Shown: positions 9,272 to 17,644 of the stretch, one piece after another
Numbering within the stretch: the stretch's first letter is position 1
Layout: the number at the start of each line of letters is the position of its first letter
NCBI GenBank assembly: GCA_963674685.2
Contig: CAXXWT010000002.1
Span: 1,364,001-1,428,000, forward strand
Origin: G963674685 sp963674685
GTDB lineage: Bacteria; Lernaellota; Lernaellaia; JACKCT01
DNA: 64,000 nt
Direction: 5' to 3'
Program-made: the position numbers and the translations under genes
The notes under the pieces: generated by a model
The model's database searches: none
What the model saw: only the letters and a program-made list of their open reading frames with translations
What the model was told of the DNA's origin: nothing

Positions 9272-10867
9272 ATGCGTACGCTGACAGTTTTCATCATGAC
9301 TTTTTTTCTTTGCTCGACGGTTTGGGCCGAGGATTTCGATTCGGAGCTTCATCAAAAAGCCGTGGAGTTTCAGGACTGGATCGAGCTTTGGCATACCGGC
9401 GACATCGGCCTGGAGCAGCGCGGACTCGGCGGCCTCTCGGCGCAGGTGCAGTTCACCGACGATACATACACGGAAATCGCGTGCCTGCACGCCCTGGGCG
9501 ACAGCATGATCTGGACCGGCATGTACCTGGGCAGCCAGGCGCTTCGCTACGCGGTCACGCAAGAGCCGGAAGCCAAGGCTGAGGTAATCCGCATCGTGAA
9601 TTACATGCACAACAACATGCTGATGACCGGAACACTGGGCTATATCGGCCGATACGCCGATTTGGATCAACATCCCTTCAACTGTAACTACACCGAGGAA
9701 GGCGGATGGAAAGTCCAGGGCGCCGGCGACTGGGAGGGGTATTACTGGGTGCACGAAACCAGCCGCGATCAATATTCCGGGTATATGTGGGGCATGACGC
9801 TGGCCTACCAGCATATCGACGACGAGGATACGCGAGACATTATCCGCCAGGATCTTTCCGACGTGGGCCAGATGCTGGAGGAAAACTCATTCAACATCAC
9901 GGACGAAAACGGCGAATGGACGGGAAACAACGCCGCGTGGGTCGGCCCCCTGATGCGCCTGGCGTGGCTGGTGCAGATCGCGTATGTCACGGACTCGCAG
10001 CATTATTGGGAGCTTCTCGACACGCAGTACCGAACCATGAAGCCTTTTTTGCCCATCGATGTCATGTCGGCGTTCAATCGTTACAGCGAATTTTACGGAA
10101 ACAATCTGCGGCATCTGGCGTATCAGGCGATCTTTCGCCTCTGGCCCGACCGGGAGCAGCTTGAATATCTTTACGAAACTTGGATGGAGCAAAACCGCCC
10201 ATGGGTCAAGGAGATTCACAATCCCTGGTTCGATGCGGTGCACTGGACAGGCTGCCAGAGGCTTGACGCCTGCGAGGCCGACGACGTGGATTACATCGAA
10301 ACCGATGCGCTGCACACGCTGGGACTTTACTGGAGCGTCGTGAATTACAAGCAGGAGATTACCTGTTCGCAGCAGCCGCTGGATCAGTTTTCCGTGGTCA
10401 TGGATCAGCTTCTGGCGCAAGTCCCGTGGCTTGAATCAATTGTCAATATCGACCCGCAGACCGCGGACGCCCGGGAGCTCAACGACCGGCACTGGACCGA
10501 TATGTACTGGCAGTCTCACGGTCATTTTCAGGCCACGTGCCATACGGCCGAGGATAAAACCTGGGTCGGCTCGGGATTCGATTATCTGGTCGCGTATTGG
10601 ATGGGCGTCTATTACGGAATCCTTCCCGGCGACGGACCCTACGGAGACGATGATCTGCCGGACCCCGACGACGACGCGGATGACGACGCAGACGATGACG
10701 CGGATGATGACGCGGATGATGACGCCGATGACGATGTGAACGACGACGCCGGCGATGATGATCTTGATGACGATCTCGATGACGACACCACGCAGCCCGA
10801 CGACGATGACGCCGCCGACGCATCGGATGATGACGATGATGATGACGACGGAAGCTGCTGCGGATAA
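9272..10867 (+). CDS. Secreted protein of unknown family with Asp-rich tail ending GSCCG
   Basis: A 531-residue exported protein; the ATG at 9272 follows a GAAAGGGG site and starts a signal peptide cut near TVWAE. I do not recognise the family. The body is rich in Trp, Tyr and acidic residues, with helical repeats (LHALGDSMIWTGMYLGSQALRY, YSGYMWGMTLAYQHI, AWVGPLMRLAWLVQIAY) that resemble an alpha/alpha-toroid as in many glycan-active enzymes or lyases. Conserved-looking acidic and aromatic positions include DWEGYYWVHETSRDQ. From about residue 466 the sequence is Asp with Ala, Asn and Leu, then DDDDGSCCG at the very end, the same tail type as the GH43-like protein at 4746. A carbohydrate-related surface role is a guess from fold and tail. 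Confidence 0.7.
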   Translation: MRTLTVFIMTFFLCSTVWAEDFDSELHQKAVEFQDWIELWHTGDIGLEQRGLGGLSAQVQFTDDTYTEIACLHALGDSMIWTGMYLGSQALRYAVTQEPEAKAEVIRIVNYMHNNMLMTGTLGYIGRYADLDQHPFNCNYTEEGGWKVQGAGDWEGYYWVHETSRDQYSGYMWGMTLAYQHIDDEDTRDIIRQDLSDVGQMLEENSFNITDENGEWTGNNAAWVGPLMRLAWLVQIAYVTDSQHYWELLDTQYRTMKPFLPIDVMSAFNRYSEFYGNNLRHLAYQAIFRLWPDREQLEYLYETWMEQNRPWVKEIHNPWFDAVHWTGCQRLDACEADDVDYIETDALHTLGLYWSVVNYKQEITCSQQPLDQFSVVMDQLLAQVPWLESIVNIDPQTADARELNDRHWTDMYWQSHGHFQATCHTAEDKTWVGSGFDYLVAYWMGVYYGILPGDGPYGDDDLPDPDDDADDDADDDADDDADDDADDDVNDDAGDDDLDDDLDDDTTQPDDDDAADASDDDDDDDDGSCCG

Positions 10868-11368
10868 ATTAGTGGTTTAGCCGCTTTAAAAAATATTTAA
10901 CGAGATCGTTTTCGGTTTTGCGACACATGAAGTGATAGCGAAGCAATCACAGCCTCTGGAAGGCTGTACTTCTAATCGTAGAAATCTTTGCGTGGCGTCA
11001 CGATTTTTTTCTCACGCCATATCCGTCGCCCGCTTCGCGGGCTTTGTTAATATTGTTGATGCCTTTACCCATAGCTCACGCTATGGGCTATGTCTCCTGA
11101 GCCTGCTAAAGCAGGCTCAATTCAGAATGTCGCCTATATCCTACTTTGGTTGCGGCCGGCAGGCCGCGATGCGCCACACATTGTGTGCCCGGGCGAAAGG
11201 TGCATGACTTCGACCCTGCTGCCGCGTGTGCTCCTACTCAATCTTCTGCTGAACCAGACTCGTCCATAATTTCAATATAATAAATACATCTTAATCCTTC
11301 ATCATCGCTTGTATAAATTATACGCGCGCTGATATGCTGCCAATCAAATGAAATGCCAGGGAGACGAC
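10868..11368. repeat. Hairpin-rich intergenic region (five stem-loops and a dispersed module)
   Basis: No gene is seen in this 501-base gap. Within 10932-11119 there are five consecutive short stem-loops: GTGAT/ATCAC (10932-10950), CAGCCT/AGGCTG (10950-10966), GGCGT/ACGCC (about 10994-11018), GCCCGC/GCGGGC (11028-11042), CCCATAG/CTATGGG (11068-11087), and then TGAGCCTGC/GCAGGCTCA (11098-11119). A minus-strand copy of the GTGTGGCGC module follows at 11151-11200. The series looks like a composite repeat, not a single terminator. An RBS (GGGAGACGAC) precedes the ATG at 11369. Confidence 0.6.
11151..11200 (-). repeat. GTGTGGCGC hairpin module, copy 1
   Basis: Read on the minus strand this contains TGTGTGGCGCATCGCGGCC followed by a GGCCGC stem, matching the modules at 12873, 35651, 43221 and 51024. 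Confidence 0.55.
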
Positions 11369-12058
11369 ATGCTCGTTATTTGCCCGCACTGCAAAGAAAA
11401 GGTTGATGTTTCAAATGTCGCGCCGGCAGCGCCGGCTACGTGCCCGAATTGCCAGGGCCAGTTCATGACCCCAGATATCCCGGCCGCGGCGCCGGTCATG
11501 GAATCCGGCAGCGCGCCAACGCCCGCGCCCGGCACGCCGCCGAAAACCAACGGCCTGGCTATCGCGTCGCTGGTATTGGCCATCATCGGATTTTTTACGG
11601 CATTTATCGGAATCGGTTTAATTTTCGCCGCCATCGCATTGATTCTGGGCATCGTGGCGATAGGCCAGATCAGATCGAATCCAAAAGAACAAGTCGGTTA
11701 CGGATTGGCCCTTGCCGGTGCGATCATGGGCGGCCTCTCCTCATTTGTAGCGGTTATCGGCGTTCTGGCGCTGATCGCCATCCCCAACTTCATAAGCTTG
11801 CGGGAGCGAGCATATAACGCCAGCGCAAAAAGCGCCGGGCGCAATGCGAAGCTGGCCGAGGAAATCTGGTATAACGAAGCCGGAGGCGATATTTCAGGAG
11901 CCTATACGGATAAACTTTCAAGCCTGTTGTCTTTTGATCGGAATCTGACGGATGATTCGGATGTTACTTTTAATTTCGGTGCGTGCAACATATCCGGCTA
12001 CACATTCACTACGCAGCACGCCAGCGGAAATCAGACTTATGAATTCACGGATTATTAA
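11369..12058 (+). CDS. Zinc-ribbon, DUF4190-like membrane protein with pilin-like C-terminal domain (copy A)
   Basis: A 229-residue protein with three parts. Residues 1-33 are a zinc ribbon (CPHCKEKV ... CPNCQGQF, two CxxC pairs). A Pro/Ala linker leads to two or three membrane helices (about 60-145; IASLVLAIIGFFTAFIGIG, IALILGIVAIGQI) like DUF4190. The C-terminal part starts LALIAIPNFISLRERAYNASAKSAGRNAKLAEE and ends in a small Gly/Thr-rich domain (YTFTTQHASGN); this resembles the helix and globular domain of type IV pilins such as Geobacter PilA, but without a prepilin cleavage site. The ATG at 11369 follows GGGAGACGAC. A paralogue follows 13 bases downstream. Function is unknown; a sensor or scaffold at the membrane is possible. 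Confidence 0.75.
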   Translation: MLVICPHCKEKVDVSNVAPAAPATCPNCQGQFMTPDIPAAAPVMESGSAPTPAPGTPPKTNGLAIASLVLAIIGFFTAFIGIGLIFAAIALILGIVAIGQIRSNPKEQVGYGLALAGAIMGGLSSFVAVIGVLALIAIPNFISLRERAYNASAKSAGRNAKLAEEIWYNEAGGDISGAYTDKLSSLLSFDRNLTDDSDVTFNFGACNISGYTFTTQHASGNQTYEFTDY

Positions 12059-12071
12059 ATAAGGAGATGAA

Positions 12072-12752
12072 ATGAACGTTATTTGTCCGCACTGCAAAGA
12101 AAAAGTAGATGTTTCGAACGTCGCGCCGGGAGCGCCGGCCGAGTGCCCGAATTGCCAGGGCCAGTTCATGACCCCAGATATCCCGGCCGCGGCGCCGGTC
12201 ATGGAATCCGGCAGCGCGCCAACGCCCGCACCCGGCACACCGCCGAAAACCAGCGGCAAAGCCATCGCCGCGCTCGTTTTAGCCATTATCGGATTTCTCA
12301 CGTCGTTTATCGGCATCGGAATAATTTTCTCAATTATCGGGCTGATTCTCGGCATCATCGCCATAAAACAAGTCAGGCAGCATCCGGCGGAGCAAAGCGG
12401 TTTCGGCCTGGCCCTTGCCGGAGTCATCATCACCGGCTTCAACACATTCCTTTTCCTCATATTTATGCTGATCGCCATCCCCAACTTCATAAGCTTGCGG
12501 GCAAAGGCTTACGACGCATCGGCGAAAAGCGCGGGACGCAATGCGAAGCTGGCCGAGGAAGTTCTGTTTAACGAAAGGGGGGGCGACGTCTCCGGCGCGT
12601 ATACCGACGAGCTTGCGGATCTGCTTTCGTACGACAGGAACCTGACCGACGATACAGAAGTCACTTTCACCTTCGGCCAGTGCAACAACCTGGGCTACAC
12701 ATTCACCACGCAGCACGCGCGCGGCAGTAATACGTATTTGTTTACGGATTAA
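12072..12752 (+). CDS. Zinc-ribbon, DUF4190-like membrane protein with pilin-like C-terminal domain (copy B)
   Basis: A 226-residue tandem paralogue of the preceding gene, with a strong RBS (AAGGAGATGAA). The zinc ribbon and the Ala/Pro linker are almost identical to copy A even at the DNA level (for example around 12140-12245 against 11440-11545), while the membrane and pilin-like parts have diverged, which points to recent duplication or gene conversion of the 5-prime third. The pilin-like segment reads LIAIPNFISLRAKAYDASAK and the tail GYTFTTQHARGSN. Both are probably translated from one mRNA. Confidence 0.75.
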   Translation: MNVICPHCKEKVDVSNVAPGAPAECPNCQGQFMTPDIPAAAPVMESGSAPTPAPGTPPKTSGKAIAALVLAIIGFLTSFIGIGIIFSIIGLILGIIAIKQVRQHPAEQSGFGLALAGVIITGFNTFLFLIFMLIAIPNFISLRAKAYDASAKSAGRNAKLAEEVLFNERGGDVSGAYTDELADLLSYDRNLTDDTEVTFTFGQCNNLGYTFTTQHARGSNTYLFTD

Positions 12753-13075
12753 GCGATGATATTTGCGGACATCCAATCCCGACAGATGTTCTCCAACGAA
12801 TATGCATCGGTAAAACAAAAAGTATTCAACCTGCAAGTCAGTGTTCGAATGTGTCTCCAAAATCAACGTCCTTGCAATCGTGTGTGGCACAGCCGCCCTC
12901 GGCTGTGAATGTGCCGTCTTGGCGATAACACGTTGCATTAAGTCGATTCTCACCCGCTCATTTACAAGTCTCAAACATTCGTTTTCGACGTGTTTGCCAT
13001 TCGCGGCTCTGTTGCTTTCGCCCCATGCGAGGCTCATCACTTAGCGCAAACAGGAATTCATTTTACCGCAAACCC
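12753..13075. other. Intergenic stretch, no gene seen
   Basis: This 323-base gap holds a copy of the GTGTGGC module (12873-12907) and, near 12991, a GCGGCTCTGTT block also seen near 26153 and, inverted, near 50961. I see no open frame with a ribosome site or recognisable product. Confidence 0.5.
12873..12907 (+). repeat. GTGTGGC hairpin module, copy 2
   Basis: TTGCAATCGTGTGTGGCACAG followed by a CAGCCG/CGGCTG stem. It is nearly identical over 26 bases to the copy at 35651-35698. Confidence 0.6.
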
Positions 13076-13612
13076 TCAATAAAACCCTCGGAGCAATGAA
13101 AAAAGGATCGCGTAGTTTATGCCGGTTGCGACAGCGCCCAGCATCGTGAAGATGACGATATCCAATAAGACGTAACCGCGGTTCATCAGCCTTAGCGCCG
13201 CGCCTTCCAGCAGGAGCACAAACGCCAGGATCATGATGATGAGAAACTTGCTTGTGATATGAAATATGGACGCTTCCTTTTCCGTCACCACGGGAATATA
13301 AACCTGCACGAATCCCAGGATTATCAAAAGCAAAATCCAGATCGCCCCGATCGGCAGGGTCTGCAATAATGCGGCGGGAAATCCGATCGGCTTAAGTTCG
13401 CCCGTCTTCTTCTGCTTAATTCCTTTGAAGAAAAGAAGAGTTTTCAGCATAACGCCGATGAGCGACACCACGACGCACGTCGTGCCGTACGTCAGCAAAA
13501 AGCCGACGGTGAAAACGGCCAATGTCAGGCCGGTTTTATGCGTTTCGAGCAAAGATGAAAGATCAAAAAGACCGGACAGCAAAACAGCTTGAAAGTCAAA
13601 CACGTTCGGCAA
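13076..13612 (-). CDS. Membrane protein of unknown function
   Basis: A 178-residue protein with four or five hydrophobic helices (about 30-58 FTVGFLLTYGTTCVVVSLIGVML, 82-105, 115-140 and 148-175). I do not recognise the family. It starts at TTG 13612; upstream ATGs are not in frame and the ribosome site is weak (AACAGAG), so the exact start is uncertain. The four helices and the short connecting loops fit a small inner-membrane protein. It lies upstream of nothing on its strand and next to the ileS gene in the same orientation, with a repeat-rich gap between. Confidence 0.6.
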   Translation of the reverse strand: MPNVFDFQAVLLSGLFDLSSLLETHKTGLTLAVFTVGFLLTYGTTCVVVSLIGVMLKTLLFFKGIKQKKTGELKPIGFPAALLQTLPIGAIWILLLIILGFVQVYIPVVTEKEASIFHITSKFLIIMILAFVLLLEGAALRLMNRGYVLLDIVIFTMLGAVATGINYAILFSLLRGFY

Positions 13613-13689
13613 GGCGATACTCTGTTATGTTTTTGTTCATCGTGATTTACCGTACTTCATCATGGCGGGTGTCGTTTCATATTTCGCTT

Positions 13690-13750
13690 GCGTCGCTGTA
13701 ATCCCCTGTAGGGGATGTTTGGTCAGTAGCGAAGGGCTTTAGCCCTGGAA
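13690..13750. repeat. Two small hairpins between a membrane-protein gene and ileS
   Basis: ATCCCCTGTAGGGGAT (about 13699-13714) and AGGGCTTTAGCCCT (about 13729-13742) form perfect short stems. Neither is followed by a T-run on the minus strand, so they are not clear terminators for ileS; they look like short dispersed hairpins, like the one at 8977. Confidence 0.45.
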
Positions 13751-13803
13751 AAAGCAATTGATTCATTCCCAATAAACCCCTGGCAAGGAGTGCAGGAAGC
13801 TTT

Positions 13804-16800
13804 TTACGCCTTTTCGAGCTTGACTGTCATCTGCGCGCCGGCGGCTTTGACCGTAGCGGACGCCTCGGGAACGTCGCCGGCCGACAGTCCTGTGCAAAGC
13901 AGTTCCTCTTTGATCGTTTCCGCCCACTCGTCCATAACCTTTTGCAGCGTCTCGTCGTCGGTGCTGTAGACGACCTTGCATCGGTCTTCGATCTGCAGAC
14001 CCACGTCGCGGCGGGTCATCTGTAATTTACGCAGCACGTCGCGCATGATTCCCTCGCGCGTTAATTCCGGCGTCAGCGTCACGTCCAGAAGCACCCAAAG
14101 TTCGCCTTCGACGGCGAAATGCGTGCCTTCGGGAGAAGACATTTCGACGACGAAATCCTCTTTTTCAAACTCGAATTCCTGCCCCTCGAACGAAACGGTG
14201 AAGGGCGACTGCCCGGCGTCCAGCTTCGCGGCGACTTCGTTTTCGCCTTCCAGGTACGCGGCGAAGCTTTTCATCTGTTTGCCGAGTTTCCGGCCCAGGG
14301 TCTTGAAATTGGGCTTGATGATTTTTTGCGCGGGAGCGGGAGCTTTCGGATCGACGATTTCGACGCCTTTGACGTTGAGATTTTCTTTTAAAAAGCCCTC
14401 GGCTTTGGCGAACGACTCGCCGTCTTCAGCGCTCGCCGGGCTGATGGTCACTTTGGCCAGAGGCTGGCGCACGCGCATCTTCGCCGATTCGCGGGCCGAT
14501 AAAACCAGGTGCGTGAGTTTTTGCAGCGCGCCCATTTCGGCGGCGAGTTTTGCGTCCTGGCGCTCGGAGCGAAGGACCGGATAGGCGTCGTGATGCACCG
14601 ATTCGAAAGCGTCGCCCAGCACCGAGCGGTTCAGATTCTGATGCACCGATTCGGTGATGAAGGGGATGATCGGCGCGATCATGCGGTTCAGTTCATCCAC
14701 GCACGTATAAAGCGTGTCGAAGGCCGTCAGCACTTCCGGATCATCCAGTTCGCCCCAGAAGCGGCGGCGGTTGTGGCGGATGTACCAGTTGGACAGATCC
14801 TCGATGAATTCCTCGGCGGCCAGCGCGCACTGGCGCAGGTTGTAGGCCTCGAATCCCCGCCGGCTGCGCTCGATGGCGGCGTTGAGGCGGTCGAGAATCC
14901 AGCGGTCGAATTCGGGCCGGTCTTTTTCCGCCGTCATCGGCTGCTTGCCGGGCATGTATCCGGCGATGCGCGCGTAGTTGACGAAAAACGCGTACACGTT
15001 CCAGAACGTGTTGATGAACTTGCCTCGCGTTTCTTTGGCGACGCCGTAGCCGAAGTTGAGATTCGTCGTGGTTTCGGCGCGGCAGTAAACCCAGCGCAGC
15101 ACGTCCACGCCCGCGGCGTCGGCGGCTTCCTCAAACCAGATGGCGTTGCCCTGGGATTTGTGCATCTCCTCGCCCTTTTCATCGCGCACCAGCGCGTGGC
15201 CCACGAGGGTTTTAAAGGGCGGAATATTTTCCATCATCGTGCTCATGGCCAGTAGCGCATAGAACCAGTTGCGAAACTGGCCCGGGAAGCATTCCAGCAC
15301 CAGGTCCGCGGGGATCCATTTTTTCCACTCTTCGCGGTCCTGATTGTAGAACGTCGTCGAGTAGGCCACGATGCCCGCGTCCAGCCAGGGATTGCCCACG
15401 TCCTTGATGCGCTCGGAGCGTCCGCCGCATTTGGAACATTCGATTTTCACTTCGTCGATCCACGGGCGATGCGGCGAATGGCCCTCGAATTTATCCCAGC
15501 CCTCGACGGCGCGCTCTTTGAGTTCCTCCTTGCCGCCGATCACTTCAAAATGTCCGCAGTCGCTGCAAACCCAGATCGGCAGGGCCAGGCCCCAGTAACG
15601 TTTTTTGGAGATCATCCAGTCGCGCATATTCGTCAGCCAGTCCAGTTCCAGATCCTGCCCGTAAGACGGAATCCAGTTGCACCGGCGCACGACGTCCTTG
15701 ATCTCGTCGCGCCACGCGTCCATGGCGATGTACCACTCGTCCACGGCGCGGAATAAAAGCGCCGTGTTGCATCGCCAGCAGTGCGGGTAACTGTGCTCGT
15801 ATTTTTCCGTGGCGTAGAGTTTGCCTTTGGACAGCAGGTCGTCGATGACTTCCTGCGCGACTTCGCTCGCCTTTTTGCCGGTGAGATATCCGAAGCCTTC
15901 GAGGAAAACGCCCGAGTCGTCGATGGGCGCGATCAGCGGAAGACCGAACTGCTTTCCCAGTTCATAGTCTTCCTTACCGCAGCCCGGAGCGATGTGCACG
16001 ATGCCCGCGCCTTCGGCCTCGGCGACCTGGTCCCAGAAGATGACCGGGTGGCCCTCGCCGTCGATTTTCTGATTTTCGTTTTCGTCGTATGGCCCGCTGT
16101 AGAGCCAATCTTTGAAGGTTGAACCCGGCATGGTGTCTTCCACCGTGTACTCGCCCTTGCGCCCGCATACGGATTTGGCCAGCGCATTGGACAGATAATA
16201 CACGCTGTCGCCCTGTCGCACTTTGGCGTAAGTCAATTCGGGATTCACGGCGATGGCGGTGTTGGACGATAAAGTCCAGGGGGTCGTCGTCCAGACCAGG
16301 AAGTATTCGTTTTCGCGCCCGACGACGGGGAAGCGGCAGAAGATGGAGGTGTCTTTGACGACCTTGTAGCCTTCGTGCATCTCGTGCTGGGAAAGGCCCG
16401 TCCCGCAGCGCGGGCACCAGGGCATGACATCGTTTCCGGCGTAGATGAAGCCCCGGTCGTGGCATTTTTTGAGGAATTGCCAGATCGTGTAGTTGTTCTC
16501 GTCGGTCATGGTAAAATAGGAATCGTCCCAGTCCATCCAGTATCCCAGGCGGATGGATTGATCCGTCTGAATCCGGGAGAACTTGCGCACGCGCTCCTTG
16601 CACTTCTCGACGAATTTGTCGATGCCGTATTCCTCGATGTCCCGCTTGGTTTTGAACTTGAGTTCCTTTTCCACCTCGACCTCGACCCAGAGGCCCTGGC
16701 AGTCGAAACCATTCTGGTAGCGCAGCTTTTTACCGTTCATGGCGTGGTAGCGCTGATAGGCGTCCTTGAGGGCGCGGCCCCAGGCGTGGTGGATTCCCAT

Positions 16801-16959
16801 GGGATTGTTGGCGGTAATAGGACCGTCCAGAAAGGACCAAATCTCCCCGTCTTTATTCTTTGCGCGCAGCTTCTCGAAAGCCTGCGTTTCGTTCCAGAAA
16901 TTTTGGATTTCGCTTTCCAGCGCGATGATGTCGAACCAGGTGTCCACTTTCTTGTACAT
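13804..16959 (-). CDS. ileS: Isoleucyl-tRNA synthetase
   Basis: A 1051-residue class I aminoacyl-tRNA synthetase that charges tRNA-Ile in the cytoplasm. The ATP-binding HIGH motif appears as NPMGIHHAWGRALKD (residues about 52-66). The editing (CP1) domain includes GAGIVHIAPGCGKEDYELG, which hydrolyses mischarged Val-tRNA. The second ATP motif, usually KMSKS, is EMHKSQGNAIWFEEA here, as in a distinct IleRS subgroup. GNPWLDAGIVAYSTTFY lies in the active-site region, and the anticodon-binding domain follows with NWYIRHNRRRFWGE. Two CxxC pairs (CPRCGTG, CSDCGH, CSKCGG) could bind zinc. Length is normal. The leader carries an 18-bp palindrome. Confidence 0.95.
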   Translation of the reverse strand: MYKKVDTWFDIIALESEIQNFWNETQAFEKLRAKNKDGEIWSFLDGPITANNPMGIHHAWGRALKDAYQRYHAMNGKKLRYQNGFDCQGLWVEVEVEKELKFKTKRDIEEYGIDKFVEKCKERVRKFSRIQTDQSIRLGYWMDWDDSYFTMTDENNYTIWQFLKKCHDRGFIYAGNDVMPWCPRCGTGLSQHEMHEGYKVVKDTSIFCRFPVVGRENEYFLVWTTTPWTLSSNTAIAVNPELTYAKVRQGDSVYYLSNALAKSVCGRKGEYTVEDTMPGSTFKDWLYSGPYDENENQKIDGEGHPVIFWDQVAEAEGAGIVHIAPGCGKEDYELGKQFGLPLIAPIDDSGVFLEGFGYLTGKKASEVAQEVIDDLLSKGKLYATEKYEHSYPHCWRCNTALLFRAVDEWYIAMDAWRDEIKDVVRRCNWIPSYGQDLELDWLTNMRDWMISKKRYWGLALPIWVCSDCGHFEVIGGKEELKERAVEGWDKFEGHSPHRPWIDEVKIECSKCGGRSERIKDVGNPWLDAGIVAYSTTFYNQDREEWKKWIPADLVLECFPGQFRNWFYALLAMSTMMENIPPFKTLVGHALVRDEKGEEMHKSQGNAIWFEEAADAAGVDVLRWVYCRAETTTNLNFGYGVAKETRGKFINTFWNVYAFFVNYARIAGYMPGKQPMTAEKDRPEFDRWILDRLNAAIERSRRGFEAYNLRQCALAAEEFIEDLSNWYIRHNRRRFWGELDDPEVLTAFDTLYTCVDELNRMIAPIIPFITESVHQNLNRSVLGDAFESVHHDAYPVLRSERQDAKLAAEMGALQKLTHLVLSARESAKMRVRQPLAKVTISPASAEDGESFAKAEGFLKENLNVKGVEIVDPKAPAPAQKIIKPNFKTLGRKLGKQMKSFAAYLEGENEVAAKLDAGQSPFTVSFEGQEFEFEKEDFVVEMSSPEGTHFAVEGELWVLLDVTLTPELTREGIMRDVLRKLQMTRRDVGLQIEDRCKVVYSTDDETLQKVMDEWAETIKEELLCTGLSAGDVPEASATVKAAGAQMTVKLEKA

Positions 16960-16988
16960 TGGCGCCCTCTTTATTCAGTCCTTTCGCC

Positions 16989-17031
16989 GCGTATTTTAAA
17001 ATACGCCGCATTCACCCGGCCGTATGCCGGG
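16989..17031. promoter_or_regulatory. Palindrome and hairpin in the ileS leader
   Basis: Upstream of ileS, positions 16989-17006 form a perfect 18-base palindrome (GCGTATTTTAAAATACGC), and 17015-17031 a CCCGGC/GCCGGG stem-loop. The palindrome could be an operator or the pair could fold in the leader RNA. No T-box specifier or antiterminator sequence was recognised. Confidence 0.4.
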
Positions 17032-17148
17032 CGAAAAGAAAGGGCGATTATAGAAAGGTATGGCGATTTGTAAATGAGAATGATCGTCTTTCGGGATTTC
17101 GGGGCGGTTTACTTGAGTCGGGATATGAGTCGGGAACCCGAATATTTT

Positions 17149-17625
17149 TCAAGGAACGCGAATGACTTTGACGCCGCCTCGTTGGAGAATCTCTCCGGCG
17201 ATACCCTCTTTATCACATGAGGGACTGCCGCCTTTGAAATAGGCTTTTTCGGCGCCGATAGTTTTTGCGATTTCAAGCGTCACTTTGCCGCCTTTGATGT
17301 GAAAGTCGGTCATGTCCTCGCCGGTTTCCGGGGCGTATATCCGAAATCCTTCGTCAAGCACCTGCGCGCCGGTTCCGCCCTGCAGGGTTTCGCCGGTGCG
17401 CGGAGTGGGCATGCCGCCGAGTTGTTCCGGACAGACCGGCGCCAACACGTATTTCTGTTTTAGCTTTTCGATCAATTTCGTCCGGAATTTGGCTCTGCGT
17501 CCGTGCCACCGGCAGGGAATCCCCAGAAAACACGCGCTGACGAGAACCGGCGGTTGATACTTGGGAACTTGAGGCAGATCAAACAAAAACAAATTTGCAT
17601 CGGATGCGTTATTCTTTTTCGACAA
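17149..17625 (-). CDS. DUF523 family protein
   Basis: A 158-residue protein of the DUF523 (YbbK-like) family. I start it at TTG 17625 because a GGAGAAG ribosome site lies eight bases upstream; longer in-frame readings would run back through the end of the DUF1848 gene. Family marks are VLVSACFLGIPCRWHG at the N-terminus, VCPEQLGGMPTPR in the middle and KGGSPSCDKEG near the end; the conserved cysteines suggest metal or sulfur chemistry. Biochemical function is not established. It starts 19 bases after the DUF1848 stop, so the two are probably translated from one mRNA. Confidence 0.82.
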   Translation of the reverse strand: MSKKNNASDANLFLFDLPQVPKYQPPVLVSACFLGIPCRWHGRRAKFRTKLIEKLKQKYVLAPVCPEQLGGMPTPRTGETLQGGTGAQVLDEGFRIYAPETGEDMTDFHIKGGKVTLEIAKTIGAEKAYFKGGSPSCDKEGIAGEILQRGGVKVIRVP

Positions 17626-17644
17626 TTGTTCTTCTCCAACTATA

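Noticed and set aside
5704..10864. Asp codon repeats as a CRISPR array or coding minisatellite
   Set aside because: The repeats are triplet-based and encode poly-Asp in frame with unequal spacing; there are no spacers or direct repeats typical of CRISPR. No CRISPR array is seen in the window.
16960..17150. T-box riboswitch in front of ileS
   Set aside because: The palindrome and hairpin do not show the T-box consensus or a terminator/antiterminator pair.
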